A stretch of DNA of 64,000 nucleotides from Clostridia bacterium (GTDB lineage: Bacteria > Bacillota > Clostridia > Oscillospirales > CAG-272): contig JAFTRE010000010.1 of NCBI GenBank assembly GCA_017462385.1, positions 1-64,000 on the forward strand. The letters run 5' to 3'. The notes under the pieces were generated by a model that was not told where the DNA came from, made no database searches, and worked only from the letters and a program-made list of their open reading frames with translations. Position numbers and translations under genes: made by a program. The first letter of the stretch is position 1. Every line of letters starts with the position of its first letter. This document shows, in pieces, positions 17,272 to 25,819 of this stretch.

Positions 17272-18003
17272 TTAAAACAGTTCAAACGGCAAAAACGCCG
17301 CCGCAACTGCCAGGACGATTGCCGGAAGAAGATTTGCAACCCGTATTTTCTTGCCCCAGACAAGATTTACTCCTACGCAAAATATAAGTATGTTGCCCAC
17401 GACCGAAAGATACAGCAAAGCCGTCTCGGTCATTATTGGCATAATGAGCCTTGAAAGAGCAGTAACGCTGCCCTGAAGCAACGCCACCGGGATCGCCGAG
17501 AATATCGCCCCCTTGCCGAGAGATGCCGCCATAATCATTATGATAATAAAATCCAGGATAGATTTAGTAAGAAGTATCGTGTAATCTCCGTAAATTCCGT
17601 CGTTTATAGAGCCGACGATTGCCATAGCGCCTATACAAACGGTGAAAGAAGCATTTACAAAGCCCTCGATAAATGAACCGTCCTTTGCGTTGCCGGTCTT
17701 TTGCTTCAGCCAAGCACCAAAGCGCTCAAATGCCCCCTCAATATTTATCAGCTCTCCTATGATCGCGCCGATGGCAAGACAGGCAATGATAAGCAGATCG
17801 CCGCCCGATGAGAGCTTTCCGTCCTCCCCGACCGAAAGCATACCTTTCAGCGCGCCGGCAATTCCAACAAACAAAACCGAGACCCCACAAGCCTTGCAAA
17901 GGGTATCGCGATGTCGCTCTGAGATGAGCTTGCCGAATAAAAGCCCGAGAATTCCGCCAACTGTTATGGCGGCGGTGTTTATCACCGTTCCAAGTCCGTA
18001 CAT
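17272..18003 (-). CDS. DUF554-family membrane protein
   Basis: A 243-residue integral membrane protein with about seven hydrophobic helices (for example ITVGGILGLLFG at the N-terminus and FTVCIGAMAIVGSI in the middle). The family is widespread in Firmicutes, also known as YdfK-like; its function is not established, with transport suggested. It stands alone between a terminator and the EamA gene. No catalytic motif is visible. Confidence 0.85.
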   Translation of the reverse strand: MYGLGTVINTAAITVGGILGLLFGKLISERHRDTLCKACGVSVLFVGIAGALKGMLSVGEDGKLSSGGDLLIIACLAIGAIIGELINIEGAFERFGAWLKQKTGNAKDGSFIEGFVNASFTVCIGAMAIVGSINDGIYGDYTILLTKSILDFIIIMIMAASLGKGAIFSAIPVALLQGSVTALSRLIMPIMTETALLYLSVVGNILIFCVGVNLVWGKKIRVANLLPAIVLAVAAAFLPFELF

Positions 18004-18086
18004 ATATTTTCATCCCCATTTAAAAATATGTATCTTTTATTTTTAACACGTTTTTATCATTCGCCGCGGCGCATGATGTTGCCTGA

Positions 18087-18950
18087 TCATATCGGAATAA
18101 TGAAAAGCGCCAGCATGCCTAAAAAAGCAAATAAAATAGAAAGTATTTCTTTTTTGCTCGGCTTGCGGTCTCCGAAAAAGCTGATGAGCGCTGAAACTAT
18201 CATAACACCGCCCGTGACCATCGGGTACTGTACCGAAGCATCGACATGCGCCAGCGCTATTATCAGCAAAAAGTTTGCGATCTTGTTGACACCGCCGCCC
18301 GCGGCACTCACAAAAAACGCCCGCAGTGTATAAGGTTTCGCACTCCCCTGCTTGCCGTGCATGAACACCAACGCCGCGCCCGCAAAGATGATCGTGAAGA
18401 CGGCACCCCAAATCGAATACCACGCCGCGCCTGTTTTTTCAAAGGGCGCCGAGGTGAATATTTTAGATAAGACCCCCGACATACCGTTTAAAACAAAAAT
18501 TCCTATGTAGTATATCACGCCCCGCTTTTTCTCGGAGCGCGACACCGTCATGAGCAAGGCAATGCACACAAACACGAAACATACGATCTTGGCAAGCGTG
18601 ATCTTTTCATTATAAAAAACGATGCCCTGAACAAACGGGAGCGCCATGCCGCCAAGCATTGAGAAAAGCGAAAACAGCGAAAGATTTATAACGTCCAGCG
18701 CTTTAAAGCTGCAAAATGTAAATGCGATGCTGTTGAGCGCCGCAAGAGACGCCATGAACAGAGTAAACGGAGTAAGCTCAAAATGAAAGCCGTTAATAGC
18801 GAGCAGTACGACAAGTCCTGCCACCGCTCCCACCAGCGAGGACTCCAGGCTTATACTTATACCGCTTCCGCGCATTTTGCGATATACATCCTGAAGCGCG
18901 AAGCAAGCGCCGAACATGGTCACGGATAAAATTATCAAACCGTAATACAT
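18087..18950 (-). CDS. EamA/DMT-superfamily transporter
   Basis: A 287-residue ten-helix permease made of two EamA repeats, each about 135 residues. The first helix is MYYGLIILSVTMFGACFALQ. The open frame runs to 19100 but translates non-coding DNA including a tRNA-like fragment; GGAGA lies eight bases before the ATG at 18950, which begins the first helix. These carriers export metabolites or drugs or import small organics by an exchange mechanism. Substrate unknown. Confidence 0.85.
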   Translation of the reverse strand: MYYGLIILSVTMFGACFALQDVYRKMRGSGISISLESSLVGAVAGLVVLLAINGFHFELTPFTLFMASLAALNSIAFTFCSFKALDVINLSLFSLFSMLGGMALPFVQGIVFYNEKITLAKIVCFVFVCIALLMTVSRSEKKRGVIYYIGIFVLNGMSGVLSKIFTSAPFEKTGAAWYSIWGAVFTIIFAGAALVFMHGKQGSAKPYTLRAFFVSAAGGGVNKIANFLLIIALAHVDASVQYPMVTGGVMIVSALISFFGDRKPSKKEILSILFAFLGMLALFIIPI

Positions 18951-18982
18951 AACATTCTCCGAGAGTTTTGGTCTATATTTGT

Positions 18983-19011
18983 ATTGTACCATTTTTTCGG
19001 AGTAAAAACAA
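18983..19011 (-). promoter_or_regulatory. Sigma-A promoter of the EamA transporter
   Basis: Minus-strand TTGTTT (19011-19006) and TACAAT (18988-18983) at 17-nt spacing, about 32 bases before the start. Confidence 0.6.
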
Positions 19012-19277
19012 TAGAATAGGGGCATATATTCGTAAAAATGTGCAGATTTAAATAAGAGGTGATCGCCGAACGCCGTCGGCGGCGGAGGTTCAAATCCCAC
19101 CTCCCGGGTTATAAGCTGATCCGGGAAAGTGACACTTAAAATCGCTATCCTCGACAGGATATATATCTTGGCATTTTTACCGTCAAAAACACTGTCCGGG
19201 TGTCAAAAAAGACCGTCAAGTAATTTTACTTGTGACTGCAGTCGGAGCGATACTGGCCGGATTTAGCAAATTAAAAA
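19012..19277. other. Gene-free stretch with a tRNA 3'-end-like fragment
   Basis: No convincing gene is present between the EamA promoter and the ABC-gene terminator. Positions 19085-19104 are identical, over 20 bases, to the T-arm and acceptor end of the tRNA-fMet gene at 28635-28712 but in opposite orientation and without the rest of a tRNA. After it, a frame ending with the stop at 19318-19320 reads a short hydrophobic stretch (QVILLVTAVGAILAGF) without start codon or ribosome site, so it may be a gene relic. Confidence 0.5.
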
Positions 19278-19305
19278 CCGAGAGTGACCATTTGGTCACT
19301 CTCGG
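19278..19305 (-). terminator. Terminator of the ABC exporter operon
   Basis: A perfect 12-base stem CCGAGAGTGACC/GGTCACTCTCGG with a 4-nt loop. On the minus strand it is followed by TTTTTAATTT, 12 bases past the stop of the ABC ATPase. Confidence 0.85.
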
Positions 19306-19317
19306 CGTTTTGGTTAT

Positions 19318-19977
19318 TTAAATCCACGCCCCGTCCTTCATCTGTAGGACGGTATCGGCTTGTTCTGCTACGGAGGGATCGTGGGTGACTATAATGACGG
19401 TGCAGCCGTCATCATGGGCGAGGGAGCAGAGTATGTCGACGATGTTGCGGGTATTGGTGGAATCCAGATTGCCCGTGGGCTCGTCGGCGAGAATTATTTT
19501 GCATCCCTGAGCGAGAGTGCGCGCGATCGCCACGCGCTGCTGCTCACCGCCAGAAAGGTGGCTGGGCAGACGCTTATCGTATGTTGCGGAGAGCTCCACG
19601 CGCTCGCGGACTTCATGAGCCAGCGCCGTCGCATCTTTTTTGGGCATTTTCTTCAGATCGAGCGGGTACATAATATTTTCCTGCACGGTCAGAAGTGGGA
19701 AAAGATTGTAATTCTGATAGATCACGCTGACGGCATCGCGGCGCAGGCGGTTTCTGTTCCAATCCTTTGTTGATTTGCCGCCGATGATGATCTCGCCCTC
19801 GGTGGGCAGATCAAGTCCCGCCATCAGCGAAAGCAGCGTGGTCTTGCCCGAGCCCGACTTGCCCACGATGGCATAGCACTTGCCCGGCTCGAAATCATAA
19901 GAGACTCCGTCCACCGCGCGGACGGTCTGATACTTTCCTTTATAGCTGTAAGATACGTTTTTAAGTGAAATACTCAT
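19318..19977 (-). CDS. ABC transporter ATP-binding protein (MacB/LolD type)
   Basis: A 219-residue ATPase. Walker A GKSGSGKTT is near residue 38, the Q-loop YQNYNLF near residue 88, the signature LSGGEQQRVAIARTLAQG near residue 140, and Walker B IILADEPTGNLD near residue 162. Its ATG overlaps the stop of the permease upstream by one base (TAATG). The group powers FtsX-like mechanotransmission permeases that export or shield against peptides. Last gene of the operon. Confidence 0.95.
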   Translation of the reverse strand: MSISLKNVSYSYKGKYQTVRAVDGVSYDFEPGKCYAIVGKSGSGKTTLLSLMAGLDLPTEGEIIIGGKSTKDWNRNRLRRDAVSVIYQNYNLFPLLTVQENIMYPLDLKKMPKKDATALAHEVRERVELSATYDKRLPSHLSGGEQQRVAIARTLAQGCKIILADEPTGNLDSTNTRNIVDILCSLAHDDGCTVIIVTHDPSVAEQADTVLQMKDGAWI

Positions 19978-21317
19978 TATTCATCCTCCTTGACGTTAGT
20001 GAGAAGCTTTTTGCTCATAAATATTGTAAGTGCGAGGCTAAGGGCAACGAAATAGCCGACAGCAAAGATCAAAAGTTTATCTATGGGGTCCCAGAGATTG
20101 TAGGCGCCGCCGACGGTTATGCCGAGAATGATGCATATCATTTGCTCGAGTACGAAACCGAAGTATAGTCTCGGGGGTGATTCACCCACCGTGCGCATCA
20201 GCATAATATCGCGCTTGCGGCGGCGTATCATAAGGAAACCGACCAGGAATCCAGCGACAACGGAAAGGGCAACTACAATCACCGTGACGGTGCGGTTGAA
20301 TTTGATGCTGTCTTTAAGTATAGCAGACATATCAAGCAAATTTTCATCGGCTATATCTATAGCCATATTATGGAAACTATGATGATACTCATCCGAACGG
20401 TTAGACAACCATACTCCCCAAGGTACTACCTCAGCATTTTGCGTAGGATCTGTGAAGAAAAAGCTTGCTTTTTCTCGGAATTCCTCAAGACGCATGTTAT
20501 CCGCAACCGTTGCACTGATGGAATCAATATTAATGGTTCGTTCAAGTCCGCTGTATACCTGTTCAATGATGGAATACGGACAGTAAATGCTTAGCTCGTC
20601 TCCTGCGGTATAGGTTCCGACGATCTTAAGCGTGCATCGATATTCGTGACGCTCTACTTCTACACTGGGAGCGCCGGGTACACCTTGCATTAAACGCTTG
20701 AAAAAATACAGCTCAGCTTCACCGTTGCCGTTATCATAATATCTGGTAGTGGCCTTGCTCTCGGGAATGAGGCAAACCAACTCTTCGCCGTAGAAAATGC
20801 TTTCGTCATATCCCTCATACCACTTGATCTCGCATCCGTATTCCGGAAGAAGCTGCTTGTCGCTGGAAAGTGAGGTCATACCGACCAGCATACACGTACC
20901 TGCCGCACTGGTGAAATTTTTGCCGTTGACTCTATATATGCTGCTGTATACCCGGAGCTGAACGTCTTTTACGTATTCTGCCAAGGAGACTTGCGTGGGC
21001 TCCGTCTGCCTCAGCAACTCTGCTTCTTCATCATAATCCTTGGCGGCAGATACGTCGACCATCTCCACGAGACTCCTTCCGGTGAACAAGTCGGCAACCC
21101 AGGCAGAGATCACGGTTTTTCTGCCATCTTCATGTGCAAGAGCGCTGACTGTTACAGTAACCGGAACCGATCGGTAAGCCTCTTCATAATTGCGCAATTC
21201 TGCCTCGTTTGTCGCGTGCAGGGTACAAACGATCACGGAAACCACGGCGGCAAACAGCAGCACCGCAATAGCGGGAATCGGCGCGCGCTTTAAGCGCTTG
21301 AATGTTTTTTTAATCAT
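19977..21317 (-). CDS. FtsX-like ABC transporter permease
   Basis: A 446-residue permease with one N-terminal helix (residues 14-35, IPAIAVLLFAAVVSVIV), a long extracellular domain to about residue 335, and three C-terminal helices, one beginning VVALSVVAGFLVGFLMIRR. This is the MacB/FtsX topology. GGAAG precedes the ATG and only four bases separate it from the first permease. It probably forms a heterodimer with that protein. Confidence 0.85.
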   Translation of the reverse strand: MIKKTFKRLKRAPIPAIAVLLFAAVVSVIVCTLHATNEAELRNYEEAYRSVPVTVTVSALAHEDGRKTVISAWVADLFTGRSLVEMVDVSAAKDYDEEAELLRQTEPTQVSLAEYVKDVQLRVYSSIYRVNGKNFTSAAGTCMLVGMTSLSSDKQLLPEYGCEIKWYEGYDESIFYGEELVCLIPESKATTRYYDNGNGEAELYFFKRLMQGVPGAPSVEVERHEYRCTLKIVGTYTAGDELSIYCPYSIIEQVYSGLERTINIDSISATVADNMRLEEFREKASFFFTDPTQNAEVVPWGVWLSNRSDEYHHSFHNMAIDIADENLLDMSAILKDSIKFNRTVTVIVVALSVVAGFLVGFLMIRRRKRDIMLMRTVGESPPRLYFGFVLEQMICIILGITVGGAYNLWDPIDKLLIFAVGYFVALSLALTIFMSKKLLTNVKEDE

Positions 21318-21321
21318 CTTT

Positions 21322-23313
21322 TTACTTCCTTTCGTGCATCTTTCGGTCTTTCGCCATGAGCAGGGCGAGAATGAGCGAGGCGGTGAGCATACATACGAAT
21401 TGGATCGCTGCTATCATCAGTACAAGAGGTGTGTCGACCTCAAACGTAATAGCGGACTCTGCTTCTGCCGCGGCATAAAGCGCTTGGCTTACATACTGCC
21501 AGGAAAAAATGCTGAGCAGACAGCCAAGCAGAGTGCCGGGCAAGAGGATACAGAGATTACTGCCGAGAATATACGACATTCGCCGCCTTCGGGTCGCGCC
21601 GAGGGAATACATTATTGAAACATTCTTCTTTTGCTGCATAGGGAACAAGATGAAATAGATCGCCGCAATAACAAGCGAGGAGGAAACGCCGACAGCCAAA
21701 GCCTGCTTCGCTACCTCGTCATAGGCAAACAGGTTTTCGGCTATTATCTCGTAGCCCTGATCATAATAGGTGAAAAGTCCGTCGAAACCTGCAAGGGCAA
21801 CTTCCTTCTGGAGCTCATCTATGCTGCCGTTTTTCAGAACATAGGTTCTAAACATGCCCTGATCGCTGTAATCCATACTGCCCGTGACAGAGGATTTCGG
21901 AACGAAAATGGTGTTTGGTGTGAATGAATAAATGTCGCCTGTGGTATAGGACCACTCGGAGCTATCGCGGTAAAGGCCGACTACCTTATAGCTTTCCGTC
22001 TCTGCCATTCCCGTCGTCGAGGTGTAATAATACGCCGAGGGCTCGACTATTCCTATTCCTTCGTTGATATACCATTGATACGGAACACTCCAGTCGTAGA
22101 TATAATAATTCATATCTATCGTATCGCCGACCGAAATGCCGTTCATTGCCGCAAGAGTTTCGCTGATGATGCAGACGTTTGCGCCGTCCTCAAGCTCTTT
22201 TGACGTGAAATCTCTGCCCTCGACGATACGCGAGTCCTCGCGGGCGAAGTCGGTAATGTAGCCGAGCTTCTCAACGCCGATAACGGGGAAAGCGTGTTCG
22301 TTGATCTCGATATTCTCGATAGCCTCGCGCCACTTTGCACCCTCATCCGAAGCAAGAAAGGCTTCGGCGCCATTCGGGACGTGCACCATCGACGGGAGCG
22401 AATAACGCTCGACGTATTCCTCGACCGTGCAGGTCACGGTCTCACTGTTCTCTCCAATATAGGTCTTTTCGGTGATGGAAGCGGGCGTTTTTGTGCCGTC
22501 GGTGCTCATGTAATATACGTTCTCGTCGTAGACAAGCTCATCTCCAACAAGGCACCCCACGTAATCGTTGCCGTATTTCCATACGCGGTCAACGTAATAA
22601 TACGAATAGACAATATATTTTTCTCCTACCGTTAAATTGAGGGACTCAAGCTCTTCGAGATTTTTAACGTGCAGATTTACCGAAAGCACGCGCCCCGTCG
22701 GTTCATCGAAGCCTTCGTGAAGTGCGATAACGGATGTGATGTTGCCCTTGAGTTGAGCTCTGTACTCGGTTTCAAACACCGCCTTTGTCTGATCTTCGGT
22801 GATCTCAATAAAGCTCTCTTCCGCAAAGGGCTCGCCTATCTCGGTCAGCTCGATCTCAAAAACGGCGCAGCAGTAAGGCGTGCCGTGAGGACGGGGCCAC
22901 GCGCCGGTATAATTTAATTTAGCTACCGATTCTTCATAAGAATGATGTGTAAAAAAATCTACCGTGAGCTCGGGTATGTAGGCCGATGCCAAGCCGGGCG
23001 AGGAAACATCCTTTACAATATCGGGGTACTTCTCGGGCATTTCGGCGAGAAAGTCGGTTACCTTTTCGGGGAACTGCCTTGTTACTTGTGTTTGGGTTTG
23101 GTCACCAAACTGTAAGGTGACATTTGACTGGTTCCGAAATTTTTCCGTCATCAGCGCAACCGTGGTGAAATTATCTTCAATGGAGTTCAAGGTGTTATTG
23201 GCTACGTATGCCTGACCGATACCGACACTTAAAAATGCAGTCATAGAAACAACGAGCAAAATTCCCAACGCCGATACTATTGGTCGACGTAAAGCATTTT
23301 TTATTGATAGCAT
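21322..23313 (-). CDS. FtsX-like ABC transporter permease, large
   Basis: A 663-residue permease of MacB topology: a helix at residues 10-32 (RPIVSALGILLVVSMTAFLS), an extracellular domain of roughly 500 residues and three helices in the last 130 residues. First gene of the exporter operon, with GGAGG before the ATG. Unequal ectodomains in the two permeases are common in exporters for antimicrobial peptides or lipoproteins. The gene order permease-permease-ATPase and the nearby two-component system favour a cell-envelope stress role. Confidence 0.85.
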   Translation of the reverse strand: MLSIKNALRRPIVSALGILLVVSMTAFLSVGIGQAYVANNTLNSIEDNFTTVALMTEKFRNQSNVTLQFGDQTQTQVTRQFPEKVTDFLAEMPEKYPDIVKDVSSPGLASAYIPELTVDFFTHHSYEESVAKLNYTGAWPRPHGTPYCCAVFEIELTEIGEPFAEESFIEITEDQTKAVFETEYRAQLKGNITSVIALHEGFDEPTGRVLSVNLHVKNLEELESLNLTVGEKYIVYSYYYVDRVWKYGNDYVGCLVGDELVYDENVYYMSTDGTKTPASITEKTYIGENSETVTCTVEEYVERYSLPSMVHVPNGAEAFLASDEGAKWREAIENIEINEHAFPVIGVEKLGYITDFAREDSRIVEGRDFTSKELEDGANVCIISETLAAMNGISVGDTIDMNYYIYDWSVPYQWYINEGIGIVEPSAYYYTSTTGMAETESYKVVGLYRDSSEWSYTTGDIYSFTPNTIFVPKSSVTGSMDYSDQGMFRTYVLKNGSIDELQKEVALAGFDGLFTYYDQGYEIIAENLFAYDEVAKQALAVGVSSSLVIAAIYFILFPMQQKKNVSIMYSLGATRRRRMSYILGSNLCILLPGTLLGCLLSIFSWQYVSQALYAAAEAESAITFEVDTPLVLMIAAIQFVCMLTASLILALLMAKDRKMHERK

Positions 23314-23347
23314 GTTAGCCTCCGAAACAAATATTTTTTCTGACTTA

Positions 23348-23376
23348 GTTATAACACAATATTGTTTGATTGTCTA
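23348..23376 (-). promoter_or_regulatory. Sigma-A promoter of the ABC exporter operon
   Basis: Minus-strand TAGACA (23376-23371) and TATAAC (23353-23348) spaced by 17 bases, 35 bases before the first permease. Confidence 0.6.
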
Positions 23377-23417
23377 TCAGTTTTGCGTAACTACGGCATT
23401 TTCAGCGTAAATAGGGC

Positions 23418-23442
23418 AGCGGGGAGTGAAAAACTCCCCGCT
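23418..23442. terminator. Hairpin downstream of the sensor kinase
   Basis: AGCGGGGAGT-GAAAA-ACTCCCCGCT, a perfect ten-base stem nine bases past the kinase stop. No T tract follows on the minus strand, so termination may be partial. Confidence 0.5.
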
Positions 23443-23450
23443 GTGCTTTA

Positions 23451-24515
23451 TTATTCAATTTCCGCAACGAAGCTGAACCAGCCGTTGTCATAATCATAGG
23501 TATATTCCGCGCCGAGGCCGTCGAGAGTGTAGCATACACTCATAAGTCCGAAGCCGTGGCTGAGTGAGTCGGTCTTTGAGGTAGCTATCCTGCCGTTCTC
23601 GATCTTCACGGGATTTGAGGTGTTTCGGATGGAAATATATAATCCGTCATCGTAAAGAATACTGCAAAAGATCTCGCGGTAGCCGTCGATGCGGCGGCAC
23701 GCCTCGATGGCGTTATCCCAAAGGTTGGTCAGCACCACGACAAGTGAATCCGACGGTATATCGAGTGCAGACAGATCGTTCACCTGCACCTGAACCTTAA
23801 CATCGTTTTCCTGCGCCATTTGATACTTTTGGTTGAGGATAACGTCCACAACGGGATGGCGTGAGTTTACACCCATGATATGCATCGAGCGGTTCTTTTT
23901 GAGCTTGTCGAGATAATCCCGCGCAGCGTCGGTCTCGTTTTGCTTCAATAGGTCGCCCAGCACCTGCAGGTGATGCTCGAATTCGTGCGTGCTCTTTCTC
24001 TGCAGACGGTAATTCTGCTCAAGTGCGTTCATGCTTTCCTTTTGCAGCTCCATGTGCTGCTTGAGCAGAAGCGCCTCGCTGTCGGCTTCTCTATGCCCGC
24101 GCAGGTTGAGCTTCGATATTCGCAAAAGCAGTATCAAAGCGATCGGGAGCAATTTCCCCGCCAAAATAATCAGATAGTACACAATGCCCTCTGTATTTGC
24201 GGCAAAGTGCAAAAACGCGCTGTCTATAATAAACGGAATCGCAAACGCGGCGGCAAGCAATCCAAGCCCGCGGATACCTGCGCCGTATTCGCCGTATATA
24301 ACAATAAGCAGTACGGCTACCGCCAAGAGATAAACGAGATAACCGTATATCCCGGGCACTTCAAAGAAACCGAAGACTGTTGTTATCAGCCAGGCAAATA
24401 CGTGCAAGCCGACGTTTTCGCCACCCCGTAGCTTGGGCTCGAGAAAGGAGGAGAAAAGCAACCAAGCAAAGCATATTTGCAAAGCCGCAAAGACGGGAAT
24501 GAATAAAAACCGCAT
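23451..24515 (-). CDS. GHKL-domain sensor histidine kinase (AgrC/LytS-like)
   Basis: A 354-residue kinase with about five or six hydrophobic helices in residues 1-140, a dimerisation helix with phospho-acceptor region STHEFEHHLQVLGDL near residue 170, and a GHKL ATPase domain with the N-box LTNLWDNAIEACRR near residue 265 and a GFGLMSVCY glycine motif near residue 320. The start at 24515 shares one base with the response regulator stop (TAATG). The closest architecture is AgrC/BlpH-type peptide sensors, but no peptide gene is visible nearby. Confidence 0.9.
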   Translation of the reverse strand: MRFLFIPVFAALQICFAWLLFSSFLEPKLRGGENVGLHVFAWLITTVFGFFEVPGIYGYLVYLLAVAVLLIVIYGEYGAGIRGLGLLAAAFAIPFIIDSAFLHFAANTEGIVYYLIILAGKLLPIALILLLRISKLNLRGHREADSEALLLKQHMELQKESMNALEQNYRLQRKSTHEFEHHLQVLGDLLKQNETDAARDYLDKLKKNRSMHIMGVNSRHPVVDVILNQKYQMAQENDVKVQVQVNDLSALDIPSDSLVVVLTNLWDNAIEACRRIDGYREIFCSILYDDGLYISIRNTSNPVKIENGRIATSKTDSLSHGFGLMSVCYTLDGLGAEYTYDYDNGWFSFVAEIE

Positions 24516-25273
24516 TATTTCAGCCCCTTCCACAGCAAATATTTTTGTTTTTGCGCGGAATAGTTGCGCTCGCTGGCGGGGAGCGCGGTGCCGTCAGTGA
24601 GCAGACACTCTCGGCTGCGGTATTTCTGAATATATCGCATATTTACGAGATAGCTGTTGTGGGTGCGCAGAAATCCGCACTTTTCAAGCTGTTCTTCGAG
24701 GCTCGAGAGGGAGGCGTAGAGAGTGCGATTGCCCCCGCTTGTGTGAACGCTGACCTCGTGATTGAGAACCTCGAGGTAGGAAATGTCATCAAGCGGTATC
24801 TCAAAGCAGACATCTCCATCGGACAAAACCAAATATTCCCGATTTTCCGCCAGCTGTTCGGTTGCTTGCATAATATAGCGTTCAAGCACATCGTTTCTGT
24901 CGCGCTTGAGTATGTATCGGAACGCCTGAACCTCATATCCTGCGGGGGCGTAGTCGATAAAGTTCGTCACAAAAAAGATTATCGCCTTTTTGTTAACCTC
25001 GCGCAGACGGCGCGCGATATCGATGCCGTTGATGTCGTCGCCTTCAAAGTCAATGTCGAGAAACGCCATATCGCAGGAAGCGAGCAGATCGGCGGGAATG
25101 TCGTCAACATTTGAAAATGCAAATATATCGGCCTTCAAGTTGAGCTTTATAAAAGCAGATTCAATCTCGCCATAAAATGTTTTAATAAAATCCGGATCAT
25201 CGTCACACAGAACAACTCTGATGCTTTTCTGTCCGATCGCAGTTCTGCGAATACTCCATTCCGTCGTTGCCAT
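24515..25273 (-). CDS. LytTR-family response regulator
   Basis: A 252-residue regulator. The receiver domain spans residues 16-135, with acidic patch LCDDDPDF, phospho-acceptor MAFLDIDFEG, and conserved Thr/Lys positions. A LytTR DNA-binding domain follows at residues 150-250 (RTHNSYLVNMRYI, DGTALPASERN). The frame opens at 25522, but CAGGAGGTGAG lies before the ATG at 25273 and the upstream part has no domain. It forms a two-gene operon with the kinase and probably controls the adjacent exporter. Confidence 0.9.
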   Translation of the reverse strand: MATTEWSIRRTAIGQKSIRVVLCDDDPDFIKTFYGEIESAFIKLNLKADIFAFSNVDDIPADLLASCDMAFLDIDFEGDDINGIDIARRLREVNKKAIIFFVTNFIDYAPAGYEVQAFRYILKRDRNDVLERYIMQATEQLAENREYLVLSDGDVCFEIPLDDISYLEVLNHEVSVHTSGGNRTLYASLSSLEEQLEKCGFLRTHNSYLVNMRYIQKYRSRECLLTDGTALPASERNYSAQKQKYLLWKGLK

Positions 25274-25299
25274 ATGCTCACCTCCTGTTTGTGTCAAAA

Positions 25300-25330
25300 A
25301 TCGTATAAATATATCATAACACAAAAATGC
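25300..25330 (-). promoter_or_regulatory. Possible promoter of the two-component operon
   Basis: On the minus strand a TGGACA hexamer is followed after 17 bases by TATGAT, just upstream of the CAGGAGG of the response regulator. The match is moderate. Coordinates are approximate and mark the -10 side. Confidence 0.45.
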
Positions 25331-25385
25331 GGAATTGTCCATAACAAAAATAGCATATCTCATCGGTCTGGGGAGAGGACAAAAA

Positions 25386-25415
25386 AGAGCCTTAGCATTG
25401 ACTGCTAAGGCTTTT
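25386..25415 (-). terminator. Terminator of the XRE regulator gene
   Basis: AGCCTTAGCA-TTGAC-TGCTAAGGCT. On the minus strand it is followed by CTTTTTT, 43 bases beyond the stop of the XRE gene. On the plus strand TTTTCTT follows. Confidence 0.8.
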
Positions 25416-25458
25416 CTTGGTTGGTGGTCTGTGGAATTTAGAACCGCTGTGTGCAAAC

Positions 25459-25668
25459 TTATTTTGTGTCGTCTTCTGTGAACAGCAGTATGTCCTGCAC
25501 ACGGCACGAAAGTATTTTGCACAAATCATCTAACGTTACGGTACTTATCGGTTTGTTGTGCTTCAATCTGTCCAATAGGCTTCTGCTTACTCCAAATTCA
25601 TTTATCAGCTTGTAAGTGCTTATATCCTTTTCTTTAAGCGTCTTATAAAAAGGTTCAAAAGAAATCAT
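25459..25668 (-). CDS. XRE-family HTH regulator (Cro/CI type), small
   Basis: A 69-residue single-domain DNA-binding protein. The helix-turn-helix is at about residues 17-38 (STYKLINEFGVSRSLLDRLK) and the C-terminal part is DLCKILSCRVQDILLF, as in the YozG/HTH_26 group. GAGGGGG precedes the ATG at 25668; the longer frame to 25695 starts within that leader. It is divergent from an operon whose promoter is filled by palindromes, so it is the likely repressor of both directions. Confidence 0.85.
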   Translation of the reverse strand: MISFEPFYKTLKEKDISTYKLINEFGVSRSLLDRLKHNKPISTVTLDDLCKILSCRVQDILLFTEDDTK

Positions 25669-25721
25669 AAATTGCCCCCTCAGATATAATTTCAATTCAA
25701 TTATAAATTATGCTCTATACC

Positions 25722-25750
25722 TTGACAATTGTCTATAAATAGAGTATAAT
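25722..25750 (+). promoter_or_regulatory. Perfect consensus sigma-A promoter of the zinc-ribbon/WG operon
   Basis: TTGACA (25722-25727), 17 bases, TATAAT (25745-25750). The spacer itself contains the sequence TCTATAAATAGA, a palindrome. Confidence 0.85.
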
Positions 25751-25784
25751 AGCCATATGCTCTATAAATAGAGCATATGGCTAT
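25731..25784. promoter_or_regulatory. Operator with a 36-nt perfect palindrome and a second palindromic site
   Basis: Positions 25749-25784 form a perfect inverted repeat with arms of 17 bases and a 2-nt centre, containing CTCTATAAATAGAG at its core. The same core with one change occupies 25731-25744 between the -35 and -10 boxes. A half-site TGCTCTAT is at 25711-25718. The sites cover the promoter and transcription start, which is the arrangement expected for cooperative repression by the adjacent XRE protein. The palindrome could also fold in RNA as part of the 5' leader. Confidence 0.75.
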
Positions 25785-25819
25785 GTCATAAAAATTTATT
25801 ACAAAGGAGTAATCAAATT

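Noticed and set aside
24515..25522. Long N-terminal extension of the response regulator (84 residues)
   Set aside because: Starts in intergenic DNA before the promoter; the ATG at 25273 has CAGGAGGTGAG and begins the known domain shape.
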